Shown one piece after another: positions 1 through 6,547 of a stretch of DNA of 32,209 bases. How positions within the stretch are numbered: position 1 is the first letter of the stretch; every line of letters starts with the position of its first letter. The stretch comes from Candidatus Solibacter usitatus (GTDB lineage Bacteria; Acidobacteriota; Terriglobia; Bryobacterales; Bryobacteraceae), in the NCBI GenBank assembly GCA_016185465.1, contig JACPNO010000086.1, positions 1 to 32,209 on the forward strand, given 5' to 3'. A program made the position numbers and the translations under genes. The notes under the pieces are model-generated. The model was not told the DNA's origin, did not search any database, and was given only the letters and a program-made list of their open reading frames with translations.

Positions 1-371
1 GCTACGTCGATTGCAAAAGAAAGAATGCCGTCAATGTACAATTCAACCGTTGCGGTCGCATCATAGTCGCCGAGATATGACGGACCAGGCTTTCGCTGAA
101 AGTCCATTGTGTGGCCGGTCGAAGTGATCAACTGAACGTGATTGTGCTCGATTTCACGCGCTTGGCTAATCAACGCGGGAACGGCGTTGCGGGAATGGGA
201 AATCCACGACGGATAATAAAAGACGTTCTGGGCCAAATCCACAAATGAGCTTGTGAGACCTGTTGCTTCCGCTCTGCGTCGGCGCCGCTCAACTTGGCGC
301 TTGATTTGCGCGGGGCTGAGCGGCCCCGGCGGTTTGGTCCATCTCGCTAGAATCGTCTTAAGCCATTTCAT
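1..371 (-). CDS. Hypothetical protein, 3' end cut off by the window edge
   Basis: An open frame on the minus strand runs from an ATG at 369-371 to the window edge without a stop, giving about 123 residues. The N-terminus reads MKWLKTILARW and is followed by a Pro-rich stretch and a very basic segment (KRQVERRRRRAEA, residues 25-37). Later parts look like an ordinary soluble fold (VELYIDGILSFAIDV at the cut end). I see no signal peptide, no transmembrane segment and no family I recognise. The shine-dalgarno before the ATG is weak. The gene diverges from the HEPN-like gene at 567, with about 195 bases between the two starts. Codon use is less GC-biased than in the housekeeping genes from 1338 on, so it probably belongs to the same accessory patch as its neighbour. 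Confidence is moderate because the 3' end is missing. Confidence 0.55.
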   Translation of the reverse strand, partial: MKWLKTILARWTKPPGPLSPAQIKRQVERRRRRAEATGLTSSFVDLAQNVFYYPSWISHSRNAVPALISQAREIEHNHVQLITSTGHTMDFQRKPGPSYLGDYDATATVELYIDGILSFAIDV

Positions 372-566
372 ATGGTCACCAAGATCATTGAATCACTCAG
401 CAAAGGCCTCCAAACGACTATTATTTCAATCTCTCCGTGGTCCGGACGTCAAGAGGGTCCGACTTGATGAAATAGCACAACTTCACCTTGAAGGTGTTCA
501 GTCCAACAGCGCTTGTTCAGCCGCGTTATTCTGCATACCTGAAGGCATTTGTTTGTTGGAGGCCGC

Positions 567-1121
567 ATGACACACGCGAAGGCGCGCAAATGGCTCAACG
601 TCATACATGACGATGTTCGCGACCTGTACATAAGAAACGATCTCTTTTGGCAGTTGCAGCGGGTACTCAATGACAATGACCAGCTCGCGAATTCCCAGAA
701 CATCTTCCTCTTCTGGGTGAACTCACTTTTCATCGAGTCGATCACGATGGCTATTCGGAGACAACTCGACCAAGGAGATGATTGTATATCGTTAAGAGCA
801 CTTCTCGTGCGACTCAGTACTAATCCGGAGATCACCGCCGGTAGTGTTGAACTTGTCGAAATCAAGGCTGACATCGACGGTCTCGTGACGTCGGCTCGGA
901 CCTTGCGCGGATATGCGGATCGACGCGTGGCGCATAAGGATTACAGAGACCTTCAAGACGGCACCCCAACATTTCGCGATGTTACGGAGTCAATCGGACG
1001 GTTCTGCACACTGGTAAACAAATACAGCTTGGCTGTGTGTGATGGCATGTTGTCGCCACTTCCCCCGGCCCGTGCCGAGGCATGGAAGGAAATTTTCAAG
1101 TTTCCGTGGGTCTCCGCGTAG
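567..1121 (+). CDS. HEPN/AbiU2-like domain protein (abortive-infection type)
   Basis: A 184-residue, probably all-helical cytosolic protein. The start at 567 is chosen because GGAGG at 558-562 sits four bases upstream; the longer frame from a TTG at 549 would swallow that site. The N-terminal half has FLFWVNSLFIESITMAIRR followed by QLDQ, and the middle has RGYADRRVAHKDY. This last segment fits the HEPN R-x(4-6)-H signature as found in AbiU2-like proteins. HEPN families are often ribonucleases that act as toxins or in abortive infection, with the Arg and His as catalytic residues; that is family knowledge, and the assignment here rests on the motif and overall pattern only. A HicB-like gene starts 43 bases downstream on the same strand, so the two may be co-transcribed as toxin and antitoxin. 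It could instead be a non-catalytic HEPN binding protein. Confidence 0.6.
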   Translation: MTHAKARKWLNVIHDDVRDLYIRNDLFWQLQRVLNDNDQLANSQNIFLFWVNSLFIESITMAIRRQLDQGDDCISLRALLVRLSTNPEITAGSVELVEIKADIDGLVTSARTLRGYADRRVAHKDYRDLQDGTPTFRDVTESIGRFCTLVNKYSLAVCDGMLSPLPPARAEAWKEIFKFPWVSA

Positions 1122-1164
1122 ACTTGATAGGTTCCAAACCGTCGCTCCGGTGGTCGGTAAGACA

Positions 1165-1341
1165 ATGTCAAACACAGTGAACAAGTTGACTGCCGTATAC
1201 ATGAAGGTACCTGAGGGCTATGTGGCGTTCATCGAGGAACTTCCGGGCGCCAATACCCAGGGCGCGACTATGCAAGAGGCGCGAGAGAATCTCCGTGAAG
1301 CGGCCGCCTTGGTGCTGGAAGCGAACCAAGCGATACATTAA
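1165..1341 (+). CDS. Solitary HicB-like (UPF0150) protein
   Basis: A 58-residue protein beginning at the ATG at 1165. The core VPEGYVAFIEELPGANTQG followed by an ARENLREAAALVLEAN helix is the HicB/UPF0150 partial RNase-H-like fold, with the usual 'gYvAf...LPGa.tqG.t..eA..nl.eA' spacing. In HicAB systems HicB is the antitoxin and often has a DNA-binding tail; none is present here. No HicA gene (about 60 residues with a GSHH-type dsRBD-like motif) occurs on either side. The upstream neighbour is a HEPN-type protein and the downstream gene is convergent, its stop overlapping by four bases. The protein may therefore be an orphan, a remnant, or the partner of the HEPN gene. The family call is fairly sure; the role is not. 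Confidence 0.75.
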   Translation: MSNTVNKLTAVYMKVPEGYVAFIEELPGANTQGATMQEARENLREAAALVLEANQAIH

Positions 1342-1916
1342 GAGCGGCTGTTAGCCATCTCTTGCTCCATCACAAACCGCAGCGGCAGATCCGCGCACTT
1401 ACTAATCCCAATCCGCGGCGTCACCAAGATTTCAAACCGGCTCTCCTCCCGCGGCTCACGCACCACCAGCGCTCCCCGCGTCACATCAACTCCATTCTGC
1501 GCCCGTGTGATGCCCATCGCCAGCGTCAGTTTGCCGGGGCCTGATGCCAAGTCGCCGATGCCGCGTGCTTTCGGCCGCCTTTTCCGCATCAGCTCAATCC
1601 CCGTCACCGGTGCGAGTGCGCGAATGAGCACGCAGCCCGGCGTGCCGTCCGGCTCGGCCACCAGATTCAGGCATTCGTACATACCGTAAATCAGGTACAC
1701 ATAAGCGTGCCCGGGCGGGCCGAAAATCACTTGCGTGCGGGGCGTCATGCCGCGCGCGGTGTGCGCCGCCAGATCGTCGCCGCCACCCAGATAAGCTTCT
1801 GTCTCGACGATCGTTCCCGCCGTCGCGCCGTGCACCAGCACTTTGCCCAGCAGCGCGCGCGCCACCTCCGCCGTCGGCCGCGCGTAAAAAGACCGTGGTA
1901 GAATTCGACCTTTCAT
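1338..1916 (-). CDS. mpg: DNA-3-methyladenine glycosylase, MPG/AAG family
   Basis: A 192-residue base-excision repair enzyme that removes alkylated and deaminated purines from DNA. The length matches bacterial AAG-type proteins. Visible hallmarks are LPRSFYARPTAEVARALLGK at the N-terminus, the catalytic glutamate in IVETEAYLG, AAHTARGMTPR with the active-site histidine, and FGPPGHAYVYLIYGMYECLN, which lines the base-binding pocket (Tyr and Asn). The C-terminus ends RFVMEQEMANSRS. It converges on the HicB-like gene with a four-base overlap of stop regions and diverges from thpR with only 23 bases between the start codons. No strong ribosome site is visible before the ATG at 1914-1916. Confidence 0.93.
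   Translation of the reverse strand: MKGRILPRSFYARPTAEVARALLGKVLVHGATAGTIVETEAYLGGGDDLAAHTARGMTPRTQVIFGPPGHAYVYLIYGMYECLNLVAEPDGTPGCVLIRALAPVTGIELMRKRRPKARGIGDLASGPGKLTLAMGITRAQNGVDVTRGALVVREPREESRFEILVTPRIGISKCADLPLRFVMEQEMANSRS
1896..1904 (+). promoter_or_regulatory. Candidate extended -10 promoter for thpR-plsY-gpsA
   Basis: TGGTAGAAT is a TG-n-TAnnnT extended -10 element about 35 bases before the thpR ATG, predicting a short leader of about 29 bases. No convincing -35 box is visible. The element lies inside the start of the divergent glycosylase gene. Confidence 0.35.
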
Positions 1917-1939
1917 TCGTCTTCATTCTCGCAATTCTT

Positions 1940-2491
1940 ATGCGCCTGTTTACCGCGCTCGATCTCGCGCCGGAAGTTCTGACCAACCTGGAACGTCTCT
2001 TGGCAAAGCTCAAGCCCGCGGCGCCAATCAAGTGGAGTCCTCCGAAGAATCTTCACATCACCACCAAGTTCATCGGCGAGTGGCCGGGCGAGCGGCTGGA
2101 AGAATTAAAAGCCGCGCTACGAAATCTTCCCGCGCAGGCGCCGATCTCAATCACGATTGCCAAGCTGGGCTTTTTCCCCAATCCCCACGCCGCGCGAGTT
2201 TTTTGGGCGGGCGTGCAAGCGGGCGACGCCTTACCGGCGCTAGCGCGCGCAACCGATGATGCAACGGCCACCCTGGGCGTAGCCAAGGAGTCGCGCCCGT
2301 ATTCGCCTCACCTGACACTCGCGCGCATTGCCAGCCCCGGGCGCTTGCCCGGCTTGCTTAAAGCGATCGCCGCGCTGCCCTCGCTCGAGTTCGGCGCGTT
2401 CACGGCGGCTCGTTTTTATCTGTATCAGAGCCAAACGAGTCCGGCGGGTTCCGTGTACACTAAGCTTGCGGAGTTTCCGCTCGCCAAGTGA
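1940..2491 (+). CDS. thpR: RNA 2',3'-cyclic phosphodiesterase (2H family, LigT/ThpR)
   Basis: A 183-residue 2H phosphoesterase that opens 2',3'-cyclic phosphates on RNA ends. The two catalytic H-x-T-x motifs are present as HITT (about residue 39) and HLTL (about residue 124). The start at 1940 (MRLFTALDL) is preferred over an upstream in-frame codon at 1895 because family members begin with this '(M)RlFvAldl' strand and the extra 15 residues are hydrophobic and atypical. There is no shine-dalgarno. The stop TGA at 2489-2491 overlaps the plsY ATG by one base, so the genes are translationally coupled. Confidence 0.92.
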   Translation: MRLFTALDLAPEVLTNLERLLAKLKPAAPIKWSPPKNLHITTKFIGEWPGERLEELKAALRNLPAQAPISITIAKLGFFPNPHAARVFWAGVQAGDALPALARATDDATATLGVAKESRPYSPHLTLARIASPGRLPGLLKAIAALPSLEFGAFTAARFYLYQSQTSPAGSVYTKLAEFPLAK

Positions 2492-3147
2492 TGACACCTG
2501 TTCTGGCGGTTGTTGCCGCCTATCTGATTGGTTCGATTCCCTTCGGATTTCTGCTGGTAAAGTGGAAAACCGGCGCCGACGTGCGCGCCGCCGGCAGCGG
2601 AAATATCGGCGCCACCAATGTCCTGCGCACCACCGGACGCGCGGCCGGCATCGCCACGCTGCTGCTCGACATCGCCAAAGGATATTGCGCCGTGTGGCTG
2701 GCCGCCTATCTCACCGAAAACAAGATCGAGTGGATGAGCGCGGCCGCCATCGCGGTGATGGCGGGCCACGCCTTTCCGGTGTTCCTGCGTTTCCATGGCG
2801 GCAAAGCGGTCGCCAGTTTCGTGGGCGCGTTTCTTTACCTGACGCCGCTCGCGCTGGCGGCGGTGACCATCGTGTTTTTCGCCGCGGTAGCTTACTCGCG
2901 CTACATTTCCTTGGGATCGATTTTGGGAGCGGGCACATTTCCGCTCGCCGTGTGGTTGATCGAGAAGCCGCCGCTGGCCGTGGTGGCGGCAGCCTGCGTC
3001 AGCGGAGGCTTCATCATCTACCGCCATCGCGAAAACATCGCGCGCATCCGCGCTGGCACCGAGCACCTATTTTCTTTCAGTGCCAAGCGCCGTCAGCAGC
3101 ATCCTGATGAAGACGCCGCGGGCGATTGGAGGATGCGACGCCTTTGA
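2491..3147 (+). CDS. plsY: Acyl-phosphate:glycerol-3-phosphate acyltransferase
   Basis: PlsY is an inner-membrane enzyme that transfers an acyl group from acyl-phosphate to the sn-1 position of glycerol-3-phosphate, the first step of phospholipid synthesis. The 218-residue protein shows the family blocks: AYLIGSIPFGFLLVKW at the N-terminus, AAGSGNIGATNVLRT (the Gly-rich active-site loop), LLDIAKGYCAVWLA, AGHAFPVFLRFHGGKAVAS, and a C-terminal YRHRENIARIRAGTEHLF. About five membrane segments are apparent. The start ATG at 2491 overlaps the thpR stop. The last 20 residues are hydrophilic and longer than usual, and the stop at 3145-3147 overlaps a TTG start of gpsA (TTGA). plsY next to gpsA makes sense because GpsA supplies its substrate. 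Confidence 0.95.
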   Translation: MTPVLAVVAAYLIGSIPFGFLLVKWKTGADVRAAGSGNIGATNVLRTTGRAAGIATLLLDIAKGYCAVWLAAYLTENKIEWMSAAAIAVMAGHAFPVFLRFHGGKAVASFVGAFLYLTPLALAAVTIVFFAAVAYSRYISLGSILGAGTFPLAVWLIEKPPLAVVAAACVSGGFIIYRHRENIARIRAGTEHLFSFSAKRRQQHPDEDAAGDWRMRRL

Positions 3148-3973
3148 GCACTCTGGCTGTGATCGGCGGCGGTTCCTGGGGCACGGCGCTCGCCATTGTT
3201 CTGGCCCCGCGATTTTCCCGCGTGCGCTTCTGGGTTTTCGAAACCGACCTTGCCGCGCGCATGACCTCCTCGCGTCAAAACGACGTTTATTTACCCGGGG
3301 CTGTGCTCCCCGCCAACGTTGAAATCCATTCCGATCTCGCCCCGTGTCTCGATCACGCCGACATCGTTCTGAGTGTGATGCCGTCGCACGTGGCGCGCGC
3401 CGTCTACCAGCAGATGCTGCCCCATCTGGCGCCGTCGATGGCTTTTGTGAGCCCCTGGCGGAGAGGGTGCAAGGCTCGTTCTCGGGCTCTACGTTCCGCC
3501 TGTACACCAGCGGCGACCCGGCCGGTGTCGAGGTAGGCGGCGCAGTGAAGAACGTAGTGGCCATCGGCGCCGGCGTTTGCGCAGGCCTGGGGCTCGGAAG
3601 CAACGCTCTGGCAGCGCTGATTACAAGGGGGTTAGCTGAGATTACCCGCTTGGCTATCGCCATGGGAGGCAAGCCCGCCACCCTCGCCGGGCTGGCTGGG
3701 CTGGGCGATCTGGTCCTCACCTGCACGGGAGATTTGAGCCGTAATCGCAAGGTAGGCATGGAGTTAGCCGCTGGCAAGAAGTTGGACGAAATTGTCAGCT
3801 CCATGCAAATGGTAGCCGAAGGCATCAAAACCACTAATGCCACCGTCGATCTGGCGCACCGGCACGGCGTCGAAATGCCGATCGCCGAGCAAATGCACGC
3901 CATGCTGCACCAGGGCCGCGCGCCGCGCGAGGCTATACGACGGCTGATGGAACGCAGCCTGAAACCGGAATAG
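3144..3973 (+). pseudogene. gpsA: Glycerol-3-phosphate dehydrogenase with internal out-of-frame deletion
   Basis: GpsA reduces dihydroxyacetone phosphate to glycerol-3-phosphate for phospholipid synthesis. The N-terminal part (TTG at 3144, GGAGG at 3128-3132, four-base overlap with plsY) has the NAD-binding VIGGGSWGTALA and continues through VLSVMPSHVARAVYQQ to MAFVS. At 3452-3455 the frame changes by two bases and the text resumes at LAERVQGSFSGSTFRLYTSGDP. From there it runs normally through GGAVKNVVAIGAG, GLAGLGDLVLTCTGDLSRNRK and EMPIAEQMH to the stop at 3971-3973. Compared with the usual family order, roughly 56 residues are missing between these points. The lost segment includes the ATKG lysine motif and the SGPxFAxEV block. 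No frameshift-only reading can restore it, so the gene is broken in this sequence. Since gpsA is normally essential, a second copy, a strain-specific deletion or an assembly error must be considered. Confidence 0.88.
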
Positions 3974-4010
3974 TCCGCAACCTTTTATGGACCGGCGGGT
4001 TAAGGAGGAT

Positions 4011-4583
4011 ATGGGAGCCTCGATGGCTCTTGACCCCGACGCGGAATTGATGCTTCGGGTCAAGGAGGGCGACGAGGCGAGCTTTGCGCTACTGCTCGAT
4101 AAGCACCGCTCGTCGGTCATCCATTTTCTGTACCGCATGGTGCAGAACCGGGCCATCTCCGAGGAATTGGCGCAGGAGGTATTTCTCCGTGTCTATCGTT
4201 CGCGAGAGACCTACGAAGCCACGGCGAAGTTCACCACGTGGCTGTTCCGCATCGCCACTCACACGGCGTTCAACTGGCTGCGCGACCGTAAGAGCGAGCG
4301 CTCCCAGGAAAGTCTGGATGAAGAAGGGGGGCACGCCCGCCATGTGCCCGACCGATCACCGCTGGTTGAGCAGCGCATGGTGGCCGACGTAAGAGTTGAC
4401 GAAATTCGCCGGGCGGTGGCGGCGCTGCCGGATAAGCAACGCGCGGCGGTGGTGATGCATAAGTATGAAGAGATGGAATACGCGCAGATTGCCGCGGTGT
4501 TAAGCTGTTCCGAGTCGGCGGTGAAATCGCTGTTGTTCCGGGCTTATGAGACGCTGCGCGCGCGTTTGTCGCACATGGCGTGA
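4011..4583 (+). CDS. RNA polymerase sigma factor, ECF type
   Basis: A 190-residue sigma-70 family factor with the ECF layout. Region 2 contains LLLDKHRSSVIHFLYRMVQNRA, EELAQEVFLRVYRSRE and FTTWLFRIATHTAFNWLRDRK. A charged linker follows, and region 4 is AVAALPDKQRAAVVMHKYEEMEYAQIAAVLSCSESAVKSLLFRAYETLR, a helix-turn-helix for -35 recognition. A strong TAAGGAGG lies at 4001-4008. ATG codons occur at 3987, 4011 and 4023; the first precedes the ribosome site, the second is only two bases from it and the third fourteen, so the exact start between 4011 and 4023 is open. The anti-sigma gene follows after 15 bases, the usual arrangement for a factor held inactive by its own membrane partner. Confidence 0.93.
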   Translation: MGASMALDPDAELMLRVKEGDEASFALLLDKHRSSVIHFLYRMVQNRAISEELAQEVFLRVYRSRETYEATAKFTTWLFRIATHTAFNWLRDRKSERSQESLDEEGGHARHVPDRSPLVEQRMVADVRVDEIRRAVAALPDKQRAAVVMHKYEEMEYAQIAAVLSCSESAVKSLLFRAYETLRARLSHMA

Positions 4584-4598
4584 GACGATGAGGATTGG

Positions 4599-5114
4599 AT
4601 GATGCCTGGCCCCACAAATTGCCCGATGAACTCCCAGCAGGAAGCGGCGCTGCTGCTGGATTATTGCGCTGGCAGGCTCGAAGCCGGGGCCGCCCGCGAT
4701 GTCGAGCGGCATCTGGCGGAGTGCGCCCGCTGCACGGAGTTTGTCGCCGGTCAGCAGGCCTTGTGGAATGTCATGAACAGCTGGCAAGCGCCACCGGTGA
4801 GCGCGGACTTCGACCGGCATCTCGACGGCCGCCTGCGGGAAACGGATTCCTTGTTGTGGATCGAACGCGTGACGCGCGCCTTGCGCCCGGCGTTTGCCCG
4901 TCCGCCATTAGCCTTGGCGGCCGTGTGCCTGGTGATGGCGGCCGGCATGTTGCTGCGGAATCCCCGCGCCAGCGTCGCTCCCTCGGTCGATTCCCATGCC
5001 CGGATGGAACAGATCGAGCCCGAGCAAGTGGAAAAAGCCCTGGACGACATGCAAATGCTGCGTGAATTGAGTAGCGCGCCCAGTACGGACGCTGCGTCGC
5101 CGAAGACGCTCTAG
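4599..5114 (+). CDS. Membrane anti-sigma factor with zinc-binding domain
   Basis: A 171-residue protein with an N-terminal zinc-associated anti-sigma domain: an ALLLDYCAGRLEAG helix followed by H38-x3-C42-x2-C45 (RHLAECARC). A single membrane helix occurs at about residues 105-120 (LALAAVCLVMAAGMLL) and a short acidic extracytoplasmic tail follows. The domain should bind the ECF factor encoded just upstream and release it on an envelope signal; that partnership is inferred from adjacency and the fold. GAGGA at 4590-4594 serves either of the tandem ATGs at 4599 and 4602. The downstream secreted protein starts five bases after the stop and may belong to the same sensing circuit. Confidence 0.9.
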   Translation: MMPGPTNCPMNSQQEAALLLDYCAGRLEAGAARDVERHLAECARCTEFVAGQQALWNVMNSWQAPPVSADFDRHLDGRLRETDSLLWIERVTRALRPAFARPPLALAAVCLVMAAGMLLRNPRASVAPSVDSHARMEQIEPEQVEKALDDMQMLRELSSAPSTDAASPKTL

Positions 5115-5119
5115 GATTT

Positions 5120-5596
5120 ATGCGCGTGCGATGGATCATCGCGGCGTTGTCGATATGGCTGCTGGTCCCGCCCAGTGCTGGCGCCCAACCAGGCCCCCGG
5201 GAGACCCCGATCGAGCGCTGGATTCGCATGCCGCCGGCGGAGCGCCAGCGGGCTTTAGCCAAGTTGCCTCCCGCGCGCAGGCGGTTGATTCAAGAGAGAA
5301 TTCGCCAATATCTGCTGCTCTCGCCCGAAGAACGGCAGGCCCTGCGCCAGCGCTACGACCGCTTCAGCGATCTTCCGCCCGACAGACAGGATCGGGCCCG
5401 GGCTTTATTCCGGGAATTTCGCGCTCTTCCCGACGACCGGCGCCACGCCATGCGCAGAGAACTCCAGCAATTAAGGCTCATGTCTGAGGCCGATCGCCAA
5501 AAGCGCATGGCCAGCGAGGACTTCCGCCACCGCTTCTCCCCCTCGGAAAAGCTGATGTTACAGGATTTAGCCCGAGTCTTTAATCAAACTCCCTAG
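5120..5596 (+). CDS. Secreted DUF3106-type helical protein
   Basis: A 158-residue protein with a signal peptide (MRVRWIIAALSIWLLVPPSAGA, cleavage near residue 22). The mature part consists of repeated, charged helices with a recurring 'LPPxxRxxxxxRxxxxxxLSPEERQ' pattern, for example RMPPAERQRALAKLPPARR, LLLSPEERQALRQRYDRF and LPDDRRHAMRRELQQL. This is the pattern of DUF3106 proteins, which in several phyla sit next to sigma/anti-sigma genes. It has no catalytic motif. It is the third gene of the sigma operon, so a periplasmic sensing or damping role is possible by analogy with CpxP-like proteins, but that is inference. Confidence 0.8.
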   Translation: MRVRWIIAALSIWLLVPPSAGAQPGPRETPIERWIRMPPAERQRALAKLPPARRRLIQERIRQYLLLSPEERQALRQRYDRFSDLPPDRQDRARALFREFRALPDDRRHAMRRELQQLRLMSEADRQKRMASEDFRHRFSPSEKLMLQDLARVFNQTP

Positions 5597-5625
5597 AAAT
5601 ATTTGTTTATTTTCCCAGAGATTTC

Positions 5626-5634
5626 TGGTACCTT
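5626..5634 (+). promoter_or_regulatory. Weak extended -10 candidate for the DksA-like gene
   Basis: TGGTACCTT fits TG-n-TAnnnT and lies in the 124-base gap before the DksA-like gene. The surrounding 5597-5640 is AT-rich, unlike its neighbours. No good -35 box is seen. Confidence 0.25.
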
Positions 5635-5720
5635 TTTCTAACTATTCGTGATAACGGCGAATTTCCGAGGCCGCGAATGGGAGGGCGAAACTGAAATCGT
5701 CCGATTAACGTAAGGAGTAG

Positions 5721-6134
5721 ATGATGAAGCGTACCAAGGTAGCGGAGGACACCGGCCCACAAGCCGCGTATAGGAAAATCCTCATCGAAAAGCGCAAGAG
5801 CGTGCTGGCCGGGCTGGGAATCAAATTCGACACCCTGGCTAAGATGGGGCGGGTTGCGGAAGAGGATCAAGCCCAGCTTTCCCACGACGAATTTGTCTCG
5901 TTGCGGTTGAACAGCCTGGATTACGTACAGCTGCGGCTGGTCGAGGAAGCGCTTGACCGCATTGCGACCGGCGACTACGGCGTGTGCCTGTCGTGCGAGA
6001 AAGCCATCCCGCCGAAGCGCCTGCAGGCCTTGCCCTGGGCCAAGTACTGCGTGACGTGCCAGCAGAATTTGGGAAGCTTACAGCAGATGGACAATGAGGA
6101 AATACGGATGCGTCCCAGCGCCTCTGGAGATTAG
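5721..6134 (+). CDS. DksA/TraR-type C4 zinc-finger protein
   Basis: A 137-residue protein with an N-terminal helical part (AAYRKILIEKRKSVLAGLG and a coiled-coil-like region to about 85) and a C-terminal four-cysteine finger, CLSC-x17-CVTC. The segment ALDRIATGDYGVCLSCEKAIPPKRLQALPWAKYCVTC is diagnostic of the DksA/TraR/GreA-like group. DksA binds the RNA polymerase secondary channel with ppGpp. Whether this member does so is unknown; the DxxDxA tip of true DksA is not obvious here. TAAGGAG at 5711-5717 is three bases before the ATG at 5721 and six before the ATG at 5724, so 5724 may be the real start. It is a single-gene unit that converges on trxA. Confidence 0.85.
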   Translation: MMKRTKVAEDTGPQAAYRKILIEKRKSVLAGLGIKFDTLAKMGRVAEEDQAQLSHDEFVSLRLNSLDYVQLRLVEEALDRIATGDYGVCLSCEKAIPPKRLQALPWAKYCVTCQQNLGSLQQMDNEEIRMRPSASGD

Positions 6135-6138
6135 GTGA

Positions 6139-6176
6139 GCGGCGCCGGATGGTCTTATCCGCGCCGCCCGTGTTTT
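6139..6176. terminator. Bidirectional hairpin terminator between DksA-like gene and trxA
   Basis: A GC-rich stem of about 11 pairs (GCGGCGCCGGAT against ATCCGCGCCGC, one bulge, six-base loop at 6151-6156) occupies the 40 bases between two convergent genes. It is followed on the plus strand by a short T run at 6173-6176. Confidence 0.6.
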
Positions 6177-6504
6177 AGAGGTGAGCGTCCAGCATCTTCT
6201 GGACTTCAGACTTACCTACCGCTCCCACCCGTTGCTCCACAACTTTCCCGCCTTTGAACAGCAATAACGTGGGAATTCCCCTGACGTTGTAGCGCATGGC
6301 TGTTTGGCCGTTCTCGTCTACATTCAGCTTTCCCACTTTCGCTTTGCCCGAGTACTCGAGCGCGATCGTGTCGATGGTAGGGCCCATCTGGCGGCAAGGT
6401 CCGCACCATTCCGCCCAGAAGTCCACCAGAACCGGCACGCCGGCGTTCAAGACGTCGCTGTCAAATGCCGCGTCGGTAAAAGTAATTGTGTCGGTACCTG
6501 CCAT
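6175..6504 (-). CDS. trxA: Thioredoxin
   Basis: A 109-residue classical thioredoxin, the cytosolic dithiol reductase for ribonucleotide reductase, methionine sulfoxide reductase and others. The active site WCGPC is at residues 33-37 in VLVDFWAEWCGPCRQM. The conserved cis-proline loop VRGIPTLLLFKGG and the C-terminal VGAVGKSEVQKMLDAHL are present, and the length is typical. A good AGGAG lies upstream of the ATG at 6502-6504. glgA ends 43 bases upstream on the same strand, so the two may share a transcript. Confidence 0.97.
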   Translation of the reverse strand: MAGTDTITFTDAAFDSDVLNAGVPVLVDFWAEWCGPCRQMGPTIDTIALEYSGKAKVGKLNVDENGQTAMRYNVRGIPTLLLFKGGKVVEQRVGAVGKSEVQKMLDAHL

Positions 6505-6547
6505 TTAGTTCTCCTAACCCATTAGATTGGCTGGGCGCTTACTGGAT

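Noticed and set aside
372-566. Structured RNA in the gap before the HEPN gene (CACCTTGAAGGTG and AACAGCGCTTGTT palindromes)
   Set aside because: Both stems are short, with no loop or tract to suggest a terminator or riboswitch.
253-570. 105-residue plus-strand frame
   Set aside because: Opposite the partial minus-strand gene and running into the HEPN ribosome site; composition is not protein-like.
2328-3107. 259-residue open frame on the plus strand
   Set aside because: It overlaps thpR and plsY in another frame and is extremely Arg-rich; the overlapping genes have clear family motifs.
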